Source: Jacaranda mimosifolia (Eukaryota > Streptophyta > Magnoliopsida > Lamiales > Bignoniaceae). From it: a DNA stretch of 64,000 nt. Positions within the stretch are counted from its first letter, which is position 1; each line of letters begins with the position of its first letter. Positions 44,877 to 55,470 of the stretch are shown here, in pieces. The stretch covers positions 29,551,744-29,615,743 of the forward strand of contig CM032123.1 in assembly GCA_018894105.1 (NCBI GenBank), written 5' to 3'. The notes below the pieces were generated by a model, which was not told the origin of the DNA, made no database searches, and saw nothing but the letters and a program-made list of their open reading frames with translations. The position numbers and the translations under genes are program-made.

Positions 44877-45931
44877 TGATGTGGAAATAAAAAATTAATT
44901 AAGGACAACTTCATCTTGATTCTTATATAGCCTAAAGAAAACATATCAGGCCTCACTCTTCTTGATCTATTTTCCAACCTAACAGGGAATTGTACCAAGC
45001 CAATAATTTATCATGGGACTTGTATCAAGGCAAACAAACAATGAATTAAGACTAATTGTGCATCTATCAAGCACAATTAGCTGAAGCAAATAAGTTCCAA
45101 TTTAAAAGTAATTTGAGTCTTTGAACTGGTCTCTATTTATTTCACTACGTTGGCTATGCTCAAAAGGATGGACTTCTCCCTGAATTTTAAAATTTAAAAC
45201 TTGAAAATCTAAGGGCAATTATGAAATTTGAAAAAATAATATTGAATAATCTATTGCACCAAACAATAACATAAGATTATGGTTACTATAATCCCAACCT
45301 CAATTTTTTCAATCAAACGAGCACATTAATCTATTCAAAAAGACCTTAATTTTAACAGACCAAAATTGAGTGAAATTAGCTACAGTTGGAATCAAACATG
45401 GCCTTAGGGTTTTGATATTCAATCGTATTAAGTCAAAAATCATTGAGACGAGCAACAATAATTTCATAAAGAACTTTCGCATATGATGCTAACATGTAAA
45501 TACGATGTTTTGCAGCAGGAACACGTGTGTTGTTGCATTAGACCATGTATCTAGATGCTTGTTTGAAGGAAGAAGTTTCGCTAATCGACATTGCCTGGGA
45601 ATTTCTATTAGAAGTATTTAATATAGTATGAATAATTTAAAATTATCTCTTTTTGTAAAATATTTGCGAGAATATTCAAAATTCAAATCTATTATTTGAA
45701 GTTAATAACATAAAACAACAATTCATTTATATTAGACCAAACACATATTTCCATAGTTGATTTACATACTTCTATTATTTTTTTGAAAGAAATTAGTTAA
45801 TAATTTTCTTTTTATTTGTAATCATCATCGTTATGTAATTAATAATTATAAAGGTGGTGTAAATAAAATCACCATTTGAGAAAATAGAAAAAAAACTATT
45901 AAGAAATGTACTTCTAAATTTAGAGAGTGAA
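44877..45931. other. AT-rich intergenic DNA
   Basis: No coding or repeat structure was recognised. It joins the right flank of element B to the Mutator-like element. Confidence 0.4.
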
Positions 45932-45940
45932 AATACATAG

Positions 45941-47895
45941 GGCAAATTATAAAATTAGTCTCGTAAATATACTTTATTGGCAATTTTTTATTTTATCTTT
46001 TCGGGCCGCAAGATTTGTATACCAGCTCTTGAAGTTTGACAATTTGAAGATAAATTGGGCCCGAAAGTCATGTGGCACCAGCCCCGCCTATGTGGCACCT
46101 GACTTGGCACTACATGGCTCCCTGTTACTCCACACTTTATCCTCTCTCCTATGTGGCATGTGATGTGGCAGCCCTTCTTGCCATGTCAGCACATGTATTA
46201 TACTGAACAAAAAAAGAAGGAAAAATTGCACAAAAAACCAAAAAATACCTAAAAATTGAAAAAAGTAAAAGAATAAAAATAAAAAATAGATAACTCTTGA
46301 AAAATATTTATATATATTCACATATATACCACTTGCTAAATCATTGAATTAAATGAATTGAGTCCTAAAAAAATTTAAAACTTACACATCAAAATTTAAA
46401 ATATCACATATCCTTCAAATTTAAAAGGTTTTATTTCATACGGATTTGTTATTTAAAATTTTTTAAAAACCTAGTTTACCGCTTTAGGCCATATAATTTT
46501 AATAATGTTAAGTTACATATTTAATAATAATAAAATAGTAAACATATCTAAAAATTTACTTAAATTTTGTTGAATTTATTTATGAATTTAAAATTAAAAA
46601 ATCCCATAATATGAAAATAATAAAGATGTTTAAAATAATTTCATTAAGTTAATTGAATTTAATTAAGATATAAAATAAATAAAAATATAAAATATAAAAT
46701 TTAAATGTATCATCTTGAACAAAATAATTTTAATAATTTTAAATTATATACTTAATAATATTAAAATAATAAATATATTTAAAATAATTTAATTAAAATA
46801 AAATGAATTAAAATTTTAAAAATCTATGCTCTTAACTACATAATATAAATTACTTATTGAAAATTTATAAATAGGTCTAAGATAATTTAACTCAATTTAT
46901 ATAAATTTATTTATTGATAATAATAATAATAATAATAATAATATCTATTATATATACATATATATATATATTATACCACTTTGGATCCTCTATTTCATTT
47001 CCTATTCTATCTCATATTTCAATTTAATGTACTTATACCAAGTGTACTTGATTTTCGATTAATTATTTTTATAAAAAAATATTTAGTACATGTATCATAT
47101 ATTTATGAAATTAAATAAGAGATGTAATAGAGAATGTAATAAAAAATTTAAACCATATTATACCCCTTTTCCCTCCTCCCACCCCAAAACCATCCACCCC
47201 CAAACATGGCCGACGGGCAGCGGTTGCCTGGGCACGACGACCCCTAAGGGGGCTGCATGGACCAGGGGTGGTACCATCAGAACCCTCTCATCCCTTCCCC
47301 TAAACCACATAACCCCGCCCCCCGCCCCCTAGCCACCAGCCCATGGTTGCCTTGTCGGGGTTGGGTGGGAGAAATTGGGGGCTGGAGAGAGGTGGACATG
47401 GTGTATATACATTTATAGTTATATATTAGATATATATGTATTTAAATTATATTAGATACATATATTTATATTTATGTACTGCGTATATGTACTCAAATAT
47501 AAGGGGTGTAGGTATATTTATCTTCTGTTTTTTTCTTTTGCATTTTTATTTTTATTTGTTCAAGTTTTATACGTTTTTTTTAAGATTTTTCATATTTTGG
47601 TTTTTTTTTTTTTTCATGTAAGTTTATTTTTATTTTTTTTAGTTTTATTTTTTTATTGAAGTGACAAGTTGAATTACCACATCACGAGCCACATAGGAAA
47701 GTAAGGACCATGTATCGCCACGTGGCGCCAAATCAGCTATCACGCAGGTGCGGGCAGCTCACAAATGTAATTCGGGCCAATTTATCCTAAAATTGTCAAA
47801 TTTTTAAAAATAGTGCATTATTTTTACTGCCTGAAAAGTTAAAGTCAATTTTTGTCAATATGATACATATACGGGACTTATTTTGCAATTTTGCC
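45941..47895. mobile_element. Non-autonomous Mutator-like element, complete
   Basis: The ends are inverted: GGCAAATTATAAAATTAGTC at the left, and at the right the reverse complement of GACTTATTTTGCAATTTTGCC. The flanks AATACATAG (45932-45940) and AATATATAA (47896-47904) match at 7 of 9, both differences being transitions, consistent with an old 9-bp Mutator-type target duplication. Subterminal regions of about 250 bp carry TGTGGCA/TGCCACA and CACGTGGC motifs. A GC-rich core lies at 47160-47400 within AT-rich DNA. No transposase was recognised. A truncated inverted relative lies at 8262-9575. Confidence 0.78.
47160..47400. other. GC-rich core of the Mutator-like element
   Basis: A sudden CCCC-rich island with CCATGGTTGCC and GGGTTGGGTGGG motifs, in the same place as 8401-8655 of the other copy. 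It may be a captured host fragment. The frame 47090-47332 through it shows no known domain. Confidence 0.45.
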
Positions 47896-47904
47896 AATAT
47901 ATAA

Positions 47905-48308
47905 TAGGTAGCTAATTTATTCTACTTTCTAATATTGGAAGATGTTAGCTCTCATATATGATGTTGTAACTTGTAGAGACCTGTGTTTTGGTAAATGGTA
48001 TAGAATTTTATTACTTTAAATTCTTTTATAAAAATGCATATCTATCCTTATGTTATGGGATTATTTTGTCAAGTTCTTTAGAAAGAATTATCTCACATTT
48101 CAAAATATGATTTATCAACTTCAATCCATTTAAAATAGAACTATCATTTTATTGAAAAGGTATTTTGATTTTTTCAAATGTATTAAATATTTAAAAAATA
48201 ATATTACAGTTATGAGAAACATTAATTTACTTAATGAAATTATTATTTTAATCTAAATTTTCTGTGGTATTTTGTAGTTGTTCCAATTTAACTTAACTAT
48301 TTTATATT
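47905..48308. other. AT-rich spacer
   Basis: Nothing recognised between the Mutator-like element and element C. Confidence 0.4.
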
Positions 48309-48313
48309 ATTAA

Positions 48314-49034
48314 TGATATGGGATGGCCCAAGTGCGTTGGCCCAATATGGGATGGCCCATATGCTCAAGCCCAAACCAGCAATGCCCAGTTTGGGGCTCA
48401 AGGTCCGTATGTCTTATCGACCTCACTCGACCATATCTGCTCAGGCCCAGTCTGGCGCCCAAAGGCCCACGTAGCTCCTCGACCTTTGTCAACCTGGTTG
48501 GGGTCGACCCTAAGGTCGAGAACTGTACAGTACCCTGCCACCGCATTTAATGTACTGACGGGCTCCACGCCTCCGCATTAATGGTGCATGTCGTCCCCCT
48601 CACCGTCTGACACGACAGATGTCGCTACAGTGTACTATCTTGTCCTTGAAACCTGGAAGGACAATCAGCTGGAAATATTTAAACAGGGAAAATGACCAAT
48701 TACCCTTGGAAGAAAGCTAAGGGCCCTTAGATGCATCGAAGGGCTTCCAAGATATTTCTCAGAAAGGAGGGAGATACAAATACCCTCAACCCAACCTTCT
48801 AAAGGTACACGCACTCATACACACCTAAAAGCCCATACTCCTCTGATCGATTCTTGAGGTCGAATTCCACTAACTTGATCGTCGGAGGGCCTAAGCCGAG
48901 GGCCTCTTGGCTAGCCTAACGTTTATTGTGATTGTAAGATTATTTCTCTAACCAAGCAGGAACATAAACTATCCGGGTCAAGTTCCACCCTTATTCAAAC
49001 CTGGATCCTAATCCAGCAAAACAAACCCTCATCA
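48314..49034 (+). repeat. 5' LTR of element C
   Basis: Begins TGATATGGGATGGCCCAA and ends CCCTCATCA. It equals 57601-58321 in length; differences are single bases, mainly transitions. Confidence 0.95.
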
Positions 49035-49054
49035 TTTGGCATCGTCTGTGGGAA
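49035..49054 (+). other. Primer-binding region of element C
   Basis: TTTGGCATCGTCTGTGGGAA follows the LTR immediately and resembles the regions at the same place in elements A and B. The tRNA used was not assigned. Confidence 0.7.
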
Positions 49055-49075
49055 TATTTGAATCCTCTGTCGAAA

Positions 49076-50850
49076 ATGGTAAACACTAGGCGAGCCCCAT
49101 CCGGAAGAGATGAAAACATGAGGTCCAACTCTCCTCCCCATCGTCAGGACCCAGAGCCAAATACACAAGGACCCAGGGCCCAACCTGAGCCTATGGTCAC
49201 ACTCACAATGCCGCAGTTAATGCACCTCATTAGTGAGCAGATTTCTACACAGATTTTAGCACAACTCTCTGCCGCCCTGAACAGACATGCAGTGCAGCCG
49301 GAGCCGGCGGTCAGTGCCACACCGCAGCCTGCGGTTCTGGAAAGGGCATGGCCGGAAAAGCCTTTTCAACGGCCGGAATCGCTAAGACATCAGCCCAGGA
49401 GAGATTTGAGTCCGGGCCGTTTTCCTAGAGAAGCAGCCCATCCCCCACCGAGAGATGAGGTAGTAGACTCCGTAGATCATGACGTTCGGCCCATTCGAGC
49501 CCCGCAGCACGATAGGGTCGAGCGTTCCAGATACAAGCCAGGCAGAGGTGCCTCCCAAGCAGATCAGCAAGAATGGGATGAGGTATCTCACTAGGTGCAA
49601 CAGTTGAATAAGCGCCTGGAGGAGATCTCGATAAGGAATGTAGATAGGATGGCCCAACCAGACGGGCCACAAAGGTTTAGACGATAGCGGGATTCACTGT
49701 TCATTTAAGAGATCATTGATGAGCGCATCGTCGTCGATGCAAAGATCCCTACGGGGCTTCCAAGGTATGACGGCTCCACGGACCCGAATAAGCATCTGCT
49801 GCAGTTTGAGCATATGATCCAACTGCATGGGCATATGATTATATACATGCAAAGATGCTGGTGACTACATTCCAAGGAGTGGCTTTGGACTGGTTTGTAA
49901 AACTGGAGCTGGCATCCATCTTCTCCTATGACCAGTTGTGTAATAAGTTTCTGCACCAGTTCGCCAGCAGGAGGAAGGCAAAACTCCCACACACCTACTT
50001 ATATACAGTGAAGCAGGCTGAAGGAGAATCCCTTTGGGATTTTTTCACCAGATTCAACACAGAGGTGTTGAAAATCGATAGCCCGAGGATTGAGTTTTTG
50101 ATCAATGTATTATTCTTGGGCCTGAGGCACAAAGAGTGCGCCAATGCCCTGGTACGACGCAGCCCAGAATGATGGAGGAGCTCCTTGACCTCGCGGAGAG
50201 GTACATGACCTAGGAGGAGATGAACATGATGAAATATGGCAGCATGGAAGCTAACAAGAAGAAGGGCAAGGAGAAAGATGATAGGCAGAACAAAAAGGGA
50301 CGCCACTCCCCAATCAAGTGCTTCCATGAATACACCCCACTAAACATGCTGAGGAAACAAGTGTTGCTCGCCATCCAACACGATAACCTACTCAAGAAGC
50401 CTCAAAAAATCACAAAAATCGAGGCCATGAAGAAGTCAAAGAAGTACTGTTATTTCCACAAGCAGAAAGGGCATGACACTGAGGAGTGCTTCAACCTGAA
50501 AGACGAGATTAAGAGGCTGATTAGGCAAGGCCACTTGAAGAAATTAGTCGAGGAGCGGGTCCGAAGAGAGGAGGGCCTGACCGACCGGACTCCCCGAAGA
50601 GAAAGGTCAGTCAGCCCGAGGAGAGAGGATAAAGGAAAGCAACCAACCCATGAACCCCACCCACCCATCAGGGGTGTCATTGACATGATTGCCGGGGGGC
50701 CCACGGGAGGGGATTCCCGAAATGCTAGAAAGCAAACGCAGAGGCAGCTCGACTCGACCAGGCCAATCAAGGTCGAGGCAATTTTTCAGCTGTCAACCAG
50801 TACTGAACCAATTTCTTTTACCGATGCAGACCTAGACCACATGGAAAACA
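49076..50850 (+). pseudogene. Gag of element C
   Basis: The ATG at 49076 gives MVNTRRAPSGRDENMRS. The frame meets TAG at 49592 (probably a former CAG Gln codon) and further stops near 49685-49705. The Retrotrans_gag core (PF03732) is at 49855-50172: FQGVALDWFVKLE, SYDQLCNKFLHQFAS, LWDFFTRFNTEVLKI. The frame from 50220 shows the Tat-type zinc motif CYFHKQKGHDTEECFNLKDE (about 50450-50505). Basic, repeat-like KR-rich sequence follows. Gag would assemble the particle. At least three breaks make it non-functional. Confidence 0.85.
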
Positions 50851-51275
50851 GAGGAGCTGACTGCAAGATAGATTGCCCGATGGTGGTCGCCCTGGAAATT
50901 GCTAATTTCGAGGTCAGGAAGGTGCTGGTCAACAATGGAAGTTCAATGAACATCATATTTCTGTCAACTTTAAATAGAATAAAACTGGGACAGTTGAAAT
51001 TTGATCCAATCAGAACACCCTTGGTCGGATTTGGTGGGTTTGAGATTATCCCAGTAGGATCCATCAATCTCTCCACCACATTCGGGCAGGGACAGCGCAG
51101 CCGAACACTGATGGTTAGCTACCTGGTGGTCGACGCCCCCTTCGCATACAATGTTATCATAAGTCGACCAGCCCTCAATGATTTCAGAGCCATTGTGTCC
51201 ACTTATCATATGAAGATAAAGTTCCCGACCCCAGCCAGAGTGGGTGAGCTTTTATGTAACCTTAAGGACGCTTGA
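50851..51275 (+). pseudogene. Protease of element C with altered active site
   Basis: The frame continues from gag without a stop. The active-site segment reads VLVNNGSSMNIIFLSTL (about 50925-50975), where relatives have VLVD-x-GSS; element B in this window has VLVDNGSS. The catalytic Asp is therefore Asn, and the protease should be inactive. The flap and C-terminal blocks (PLVGFGG, YNVIISRPALNDFRAIVSTY) are well kept. A stop at 51273-51275 ends the frame. Confidence 0.82.
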
Positions 51276-51392
51276 CAATGCTACACAATCTCTATCGACT
51301 CAACCGACCAGAAGAAGCAACCTGAGCTGAAGCCCTCGAAGGACGCCCCAGTAGCGAAACCCAAGGAGGGACCTTCGTCGAAGAAGAGGAAG

Positions 51393-52403
51393 TTGGAAGA
51401 CACCAGGGTTGAGCCCATTGGTGAGTTTAAAATAATCGAGCTCGAGCTTGGGAACCCAGAGAAAACCACCAGGATTGGGACCGAGATGGGAGATCGATTA
51501 GAATGCCTTATGGTTGATTTCCTCTGGCGAAACGTCGATGTTTTTGCATGGAAGGCTGCGGATCTTCAAGGCATTGATCCCAACATCATCATCCACCACC
51601 TCAACGTGGATCCAGCCCACAAGCCAGTGCGGCAGAAGAAAAGAACCTTCAATGCTGAGCGAACCCAGATTATCGAGGAGGAGGTCGGCAAGCTTTTGCA
51701 AGCAGGCTACATTGTAGAAATCTAATATCCCTCTTGGCTTTGTAATGTTGTACTTACCCCCAAGAATGAGGGAAAGTGGAGGATGTGTAATGATTTTACG
51801 GATTTGAATAAAGCTTGCCCTAAGGACCCTTACCCCTTGCCTCGTATTGATCTACTTGTTGATTCTACTGCTGGTTGCGAACTACTTAGCATGATGGATG
51901 CATTTCAAGGCTATTATCAAATATTCATGGCACCTGAGGACAGGGACAAAACAGCATTTGTCGTCCCTAATAAAGTATATTACTTCCTAGTTATGCCATT
52001 CGGACTTAAAAATGCAGGGGCAACTTACCAGAGACTGGTTAATTTCATGTTCAAGAATGAAATTGGGAAGTCAATGGAGGTCTATGTGGATGATATGATT
52101 GTAAAGACTGAAAAAGCCGAAGACCACTTGATCAACCTCAGCCACACCTTTCCCATTTTGAGGGCATTTGGTATAAAGTTCAATCCTAGCAAATGTACCT
52201 TCGGGGTTCGGGGAGGTAAATTCCTTGGCTACATGGTCAGTCAGAGAGGCATTGAAGCCAACCCACAGAAGATTCAAGCAGTTTTGGACATCGCCCCCCC
52301 TCGCACGGTTCGTGAAGTCCAGCGCCTGGTCGGCAGGGTTATAGCCTTGGGCAGATTCATAGCTCGACTAGCAAACAAAAGCCTACCCTTTTTCAAATCC
52401 TGA
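51393..52403 (+). pseudogene. Reverse transcriptase of element C
   Basis: The N-terminal part (51393-51722) ends at a TAA within IVEI-stop-YPSWL, probably a former Gln codon. From 51783 to 52400 an open frame of 206 codons gives MCNDFTDLNKACPKDPYPLP, MMDAFQGYYQI, VMPFGLKNAGATYQRLVN and the catalytic YVDDMIVK at about 52082-52105, followed by the connection block PRTVREVQRLVGRVIALGRF. The Asp residues of the active site are intact. The order and YVDDM form agree with the Tat lineage. Confidence 0.92.
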
Positions 52404-52890
52404 GAAATGCAAAGAAATACGGATTCAAGTGGGATCAACAGTGTGATCAAGCCCTGCTCGACCTCAAGCAATACCTCTCTTCACCACCTATGCTCGCCAA
52501 GCCCGAGCTGGGAGAAGTACTACAGATATACTTGGCAGTCTCTTTAGCCTCCATCAGTTCAGTGTTGAAGACGATGAGAGCAGGAAACCCTCGTCCAGTA
52601 TACTATTGCAGTAAGGCTCACTAGGGGCCCGAGCATAATTATTTAGAGATCAAGAAGTTCGCTCTGGCCCTAGTCACGTCGGCTAGGAAACTGTGGCCTT
52701 ATTTTCAATCCTACACAATTTTGGTGTTGACGAATCAGCCGCTAAAGTAGGTGTTGTCGAAGCCAGACACTTCAGGACGGCTCACCAAATGGGCCATTAA
52801 GCTCGAGGAATTCAACATCCAATTTCAACCACAGACTACCATTAAAGCGCAGGAGTTGGCCAACTTCATCGTCGAAAGGCTCGACCTGCC
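52404..52890 (+). pseudogene. RNase H of element C, first copy
   Basis: Reading through the stop at 52400 gives WDQQCDQALLDLKQYLSSPP, VSLASISSVLKTM, NYLEIKKFALALVTSARKLWPYFQ and then KWAIKLEEFNIQFQP (from 52751 onward). These are the usual Ty3 RNase H blocks. Stops at 52622 and 52748 break it. Confidence 0.82.
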
Positions 52891-52902
52891 AACACAGGAT
52901 GT

Positions 52903-53240
52903 TGAGAGCGCACCCTGGTGGACCTTGCACGTCGACGGGTCCGCAACCTCATCCGGAGGAGGAATAGGGATATCCCTTCGATCCCCACTGGCCGAGGACT
53001 ATGATTTGGCGGTGAAACTCGACTTCCCGGTCACTAATAATGAAGCAGAATATGAGGCTCTTATTGTAGGAAAGCGCATAGCCAAAGACCGCCAGGTCGA
53101 GCAACTAGCAGCATTCACAGACTCTCAACTCGTTGCAAAATAGGTCGAAGGCAACTTTGAGGCGAAGAAGCATAAAATGGCACAATATTTGGTAGAAGTG
53201 CACCAATTTAGGCAAATGTTCAGAAATTTTTCGCTGAACT
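52903..53240 (+). pseudogene. Second (archaeal-type) RNase H of element C
   Basis: WTLHVDGSATSSGGGIGI, NNEAEYEALIVGKRIA and AFTDSQLVAK carry the D-E-D pattern of an independent RNase H fold after the normal retroviral one. A doubled RNase H is characteristic of Tat-lineage elements. A TAG at 53141-53143 follows the third motif. Confidence 0.85.
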
Positions 53241-53259
53241 AGGTCCCCCCATCAGAAAA

Positions 53260-54634
53260 TGAGCGAGCAGACGTGTTCTCCAAACTTGCCAGCTTGACGA
53301 AAGGCACTCGAGAAAGAACAATAACATTCCTCGTCGCCGACCAGCCTTGTGTCCCTACCCCCGGCCAGGGCCTGGTCAGGTGCCTCGGGGAAATAACCCT
53401 TTCTTGGCAGCACCCTATCAAACTTTATCTAAGTCGGGGTACCTTACCCGACGATGATAAGGAGGCCCATCAACTCAAGGGTTTAGCACCCAAATATGTG
53501 ATGGACGAGCACGGACAACTGTACAAGAAGTCGATAGCAGGACCGCCACTCAGATGTCTGGATCCCGACCAGGCAAATGAAGTATTGCAGAAAGTACATG
53601 CCGGCATTTGCGGTCACTGCTCTGGCAGTTGATCCCTGGCACGTAAGGTCATTTGCTACGAATATTTTTGGCCGACTTTGTTGAGAGATTCTATCGACTT
53701 TGCTAACAAATGCTCATCCTGTCAAATTCATTCGAACATTCAGCACCAGCAAGCCGCACTGCTGACCAATGTTAACATCACCTGGCCATTCGACCAGTGG
53801 GGGATCGACATAGTAGGATCGCTCCCAAAAACTTCCGGCCAGCAAAAATTCATCATAGTGGCCGTCGAATACTTTACAAAATGGGTGGAAGCTAAGGCAG
53901 TCCCGAAGATCACCGACGCCGCCATTAAAAATTTCATTTGGAATAATATTGTATGCCAATTTGGGTTGCCTAAAGTCCTAATCTTAGATAACGGTACCCA
54001 ATTTCAGAGCAAAAACACGATGAGGTGGTGCGAGACCTTGGGAATTGCCCAACACTTCACGTCAATGGGAAATCCACAGGCCAATGGGCAGACTGAGGTA
54101 ACTAACAGAACTGTCCTCAACCACATCAAGAGTCGAATAGCGGGGATAGGGGCCAGCTGGGTAGATGATCTCCCTGGTGTCCTTTGGGCTTACAGAACGA
54201 CGCCTCGAACAGCCACAGGACACAGCCCGTATAGCTTAGTCTACAGATCTGAGGTAGGGATTCCGTCAGAATTAATCCAGCACACAGCAAGGGTGATCCA
54301 CTACAACCCGATAACAAATACATTGGAGAGGACGCTAGATCTAATCACAGTCGACAAGTAACGCCACGTAGCTTACAACACAATGCAGCGATATCGTTCA
54401 AAGATGGCGGATCGCTATAACAGGTCAGTACGACCGCGAAGCTTCAAGGTGGGCGACCTCGTTCTCAAGAAAGTGAAAGTATCCAAGCCTGTTGGGAAAC
54501 TCGACCCAAAATGGGAGGGACCGTACTCAGTGATCAAGGTGTCTAAAAATAATGCCTACCGACTAGCTGATACATCAGGCCACGAGCTACCTCGACCTTG
54601 GAATGCAGTAAACTTGAAAATATTTTTTGTATAA
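53260..54634 (+). pseudogene. Integrase of element C
   Basis: The zinc segment HAGICGHCSGS and ANKCSSCQIH (53600-53730) is split by a stop at 53630-53632. The core frame at 53678-54361 (227 codons) has all three catalytic residues: WGIDIVGSLPK (Asp), LILDNGTQF (Asp) and GQTEVTNRTV (Glu). The C-terminal frame 54383-54634 contains FKVGDLVLKKV and PKWEGPYSVIKV and ends NLKIFFV. There is no chromodomain, as expected for Tat elements. A single TAA at 54359-54361 separates core and C-terminus. Confidence 0.93.
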
Positions 54635-54731
54635 TTGGTCACCGATGACCTTTGCATTACCGAAAGAAATGAAATTATAACATGTCCAAACGTGTACAGC
54701 AGAGCGAACCTTCCCTAACACAGTTGACCCT

Positions 54732-55010
54732 GTAGTCGACGAAAGGCTCAATGCCACCAAATCGAGGTCTATGCGCCGAGACCACACAGTCGACCACGTA
54801 GTCGACGAGAGGCTCAACGCTACCAAGTCGAGGCCTATGCGCCAAGACCACACAGTCGACCCCGTAGTTGATGAGAGGCTCCACGCCACGAAGTTGAGGC
54901 CTTCGCGCCGAGACCGCATACTCGACCCCGCAGTCGACCAGAGGCTCTATTCCATGAAGTCGAGGCCTTCGCATCGAGACCGCATACTCGACCCCGCAGT
55001 CGAAACTAAG
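54732..55010 (+). repeat. 66-bp tandem repeats in the 3' region of element C
   Basis: GTAGTCGAC or GCAGTCGAC recurs at 54732, 54798, 54864, 54930 and 54996, exactly 66 bp each time. Units also share GAGGCTC, AAGTCGAGGC and GCGCCGAGACC. Because 66 is divisible by 3, both strands show spurious open frames of 22-residue periodicity. Confidence 0.95.
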
Positions 55011-55470
55011 TAGCTGGCGTCACAGTTGGCAAAACAGTGATGGTGAACGCATCCTACAATCGTGAAAGTTATTCCAAACTTGAACATTAACTATTGTGCT
55101 ACAAGATTGATTACAACTTGCTCTACAAGAGCTGAAAAACAAGTCGGGAAAGCATAACCTCCATTCGACGCGAGACATGAATGAAAATTACTTACCACAT
55201 TCGTGGGCGTCCATTCAGAAATTCTGACAAGCAGAACAACAATTTAATATTTCGCAAATCTCATGCATTTCATCAATCCAAACAAAATTGCAATCAAGGC
55301 AGTTCATAGCAAAAGCAAAGAGAGTTATGATTAAAGTTGTAGTTGAGAAAAGGCCGAATCACCATCTAATATTCCAAAAAAAAAGCCTCATCGAGGCAAC
55401 AATTCAACAATTCAATAAAAATGTCAGAAGTCTCTTCGAGGCGTATACAAAATAAGGAGGAGAACCAGGC
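55011..55470. other. Non-coding spacer of element C
   Basis: Between the 66-bp repeats and the 3' end of the antisense ORF. It may be the 3' UTR of the antisense gene; no clear signal was identified. Confidence 0.4.

Noticed and set aside
47436..47659. Hydrophobic Phe/Tyr-rich frames resembling transmembrane proteins
   Set aside because: T-rich arm of the Mutator-like element; composition alone explains them.
54675..54974. Minus-strand frame of 99 codons with 22-residue repeats (RRPRLHGIEPLVD-like)
   Set aside because: It is simply the translation of the 66-bp tandem repeats; any array whose unit is divisible by 3 stays open. No known repeat protein matches.
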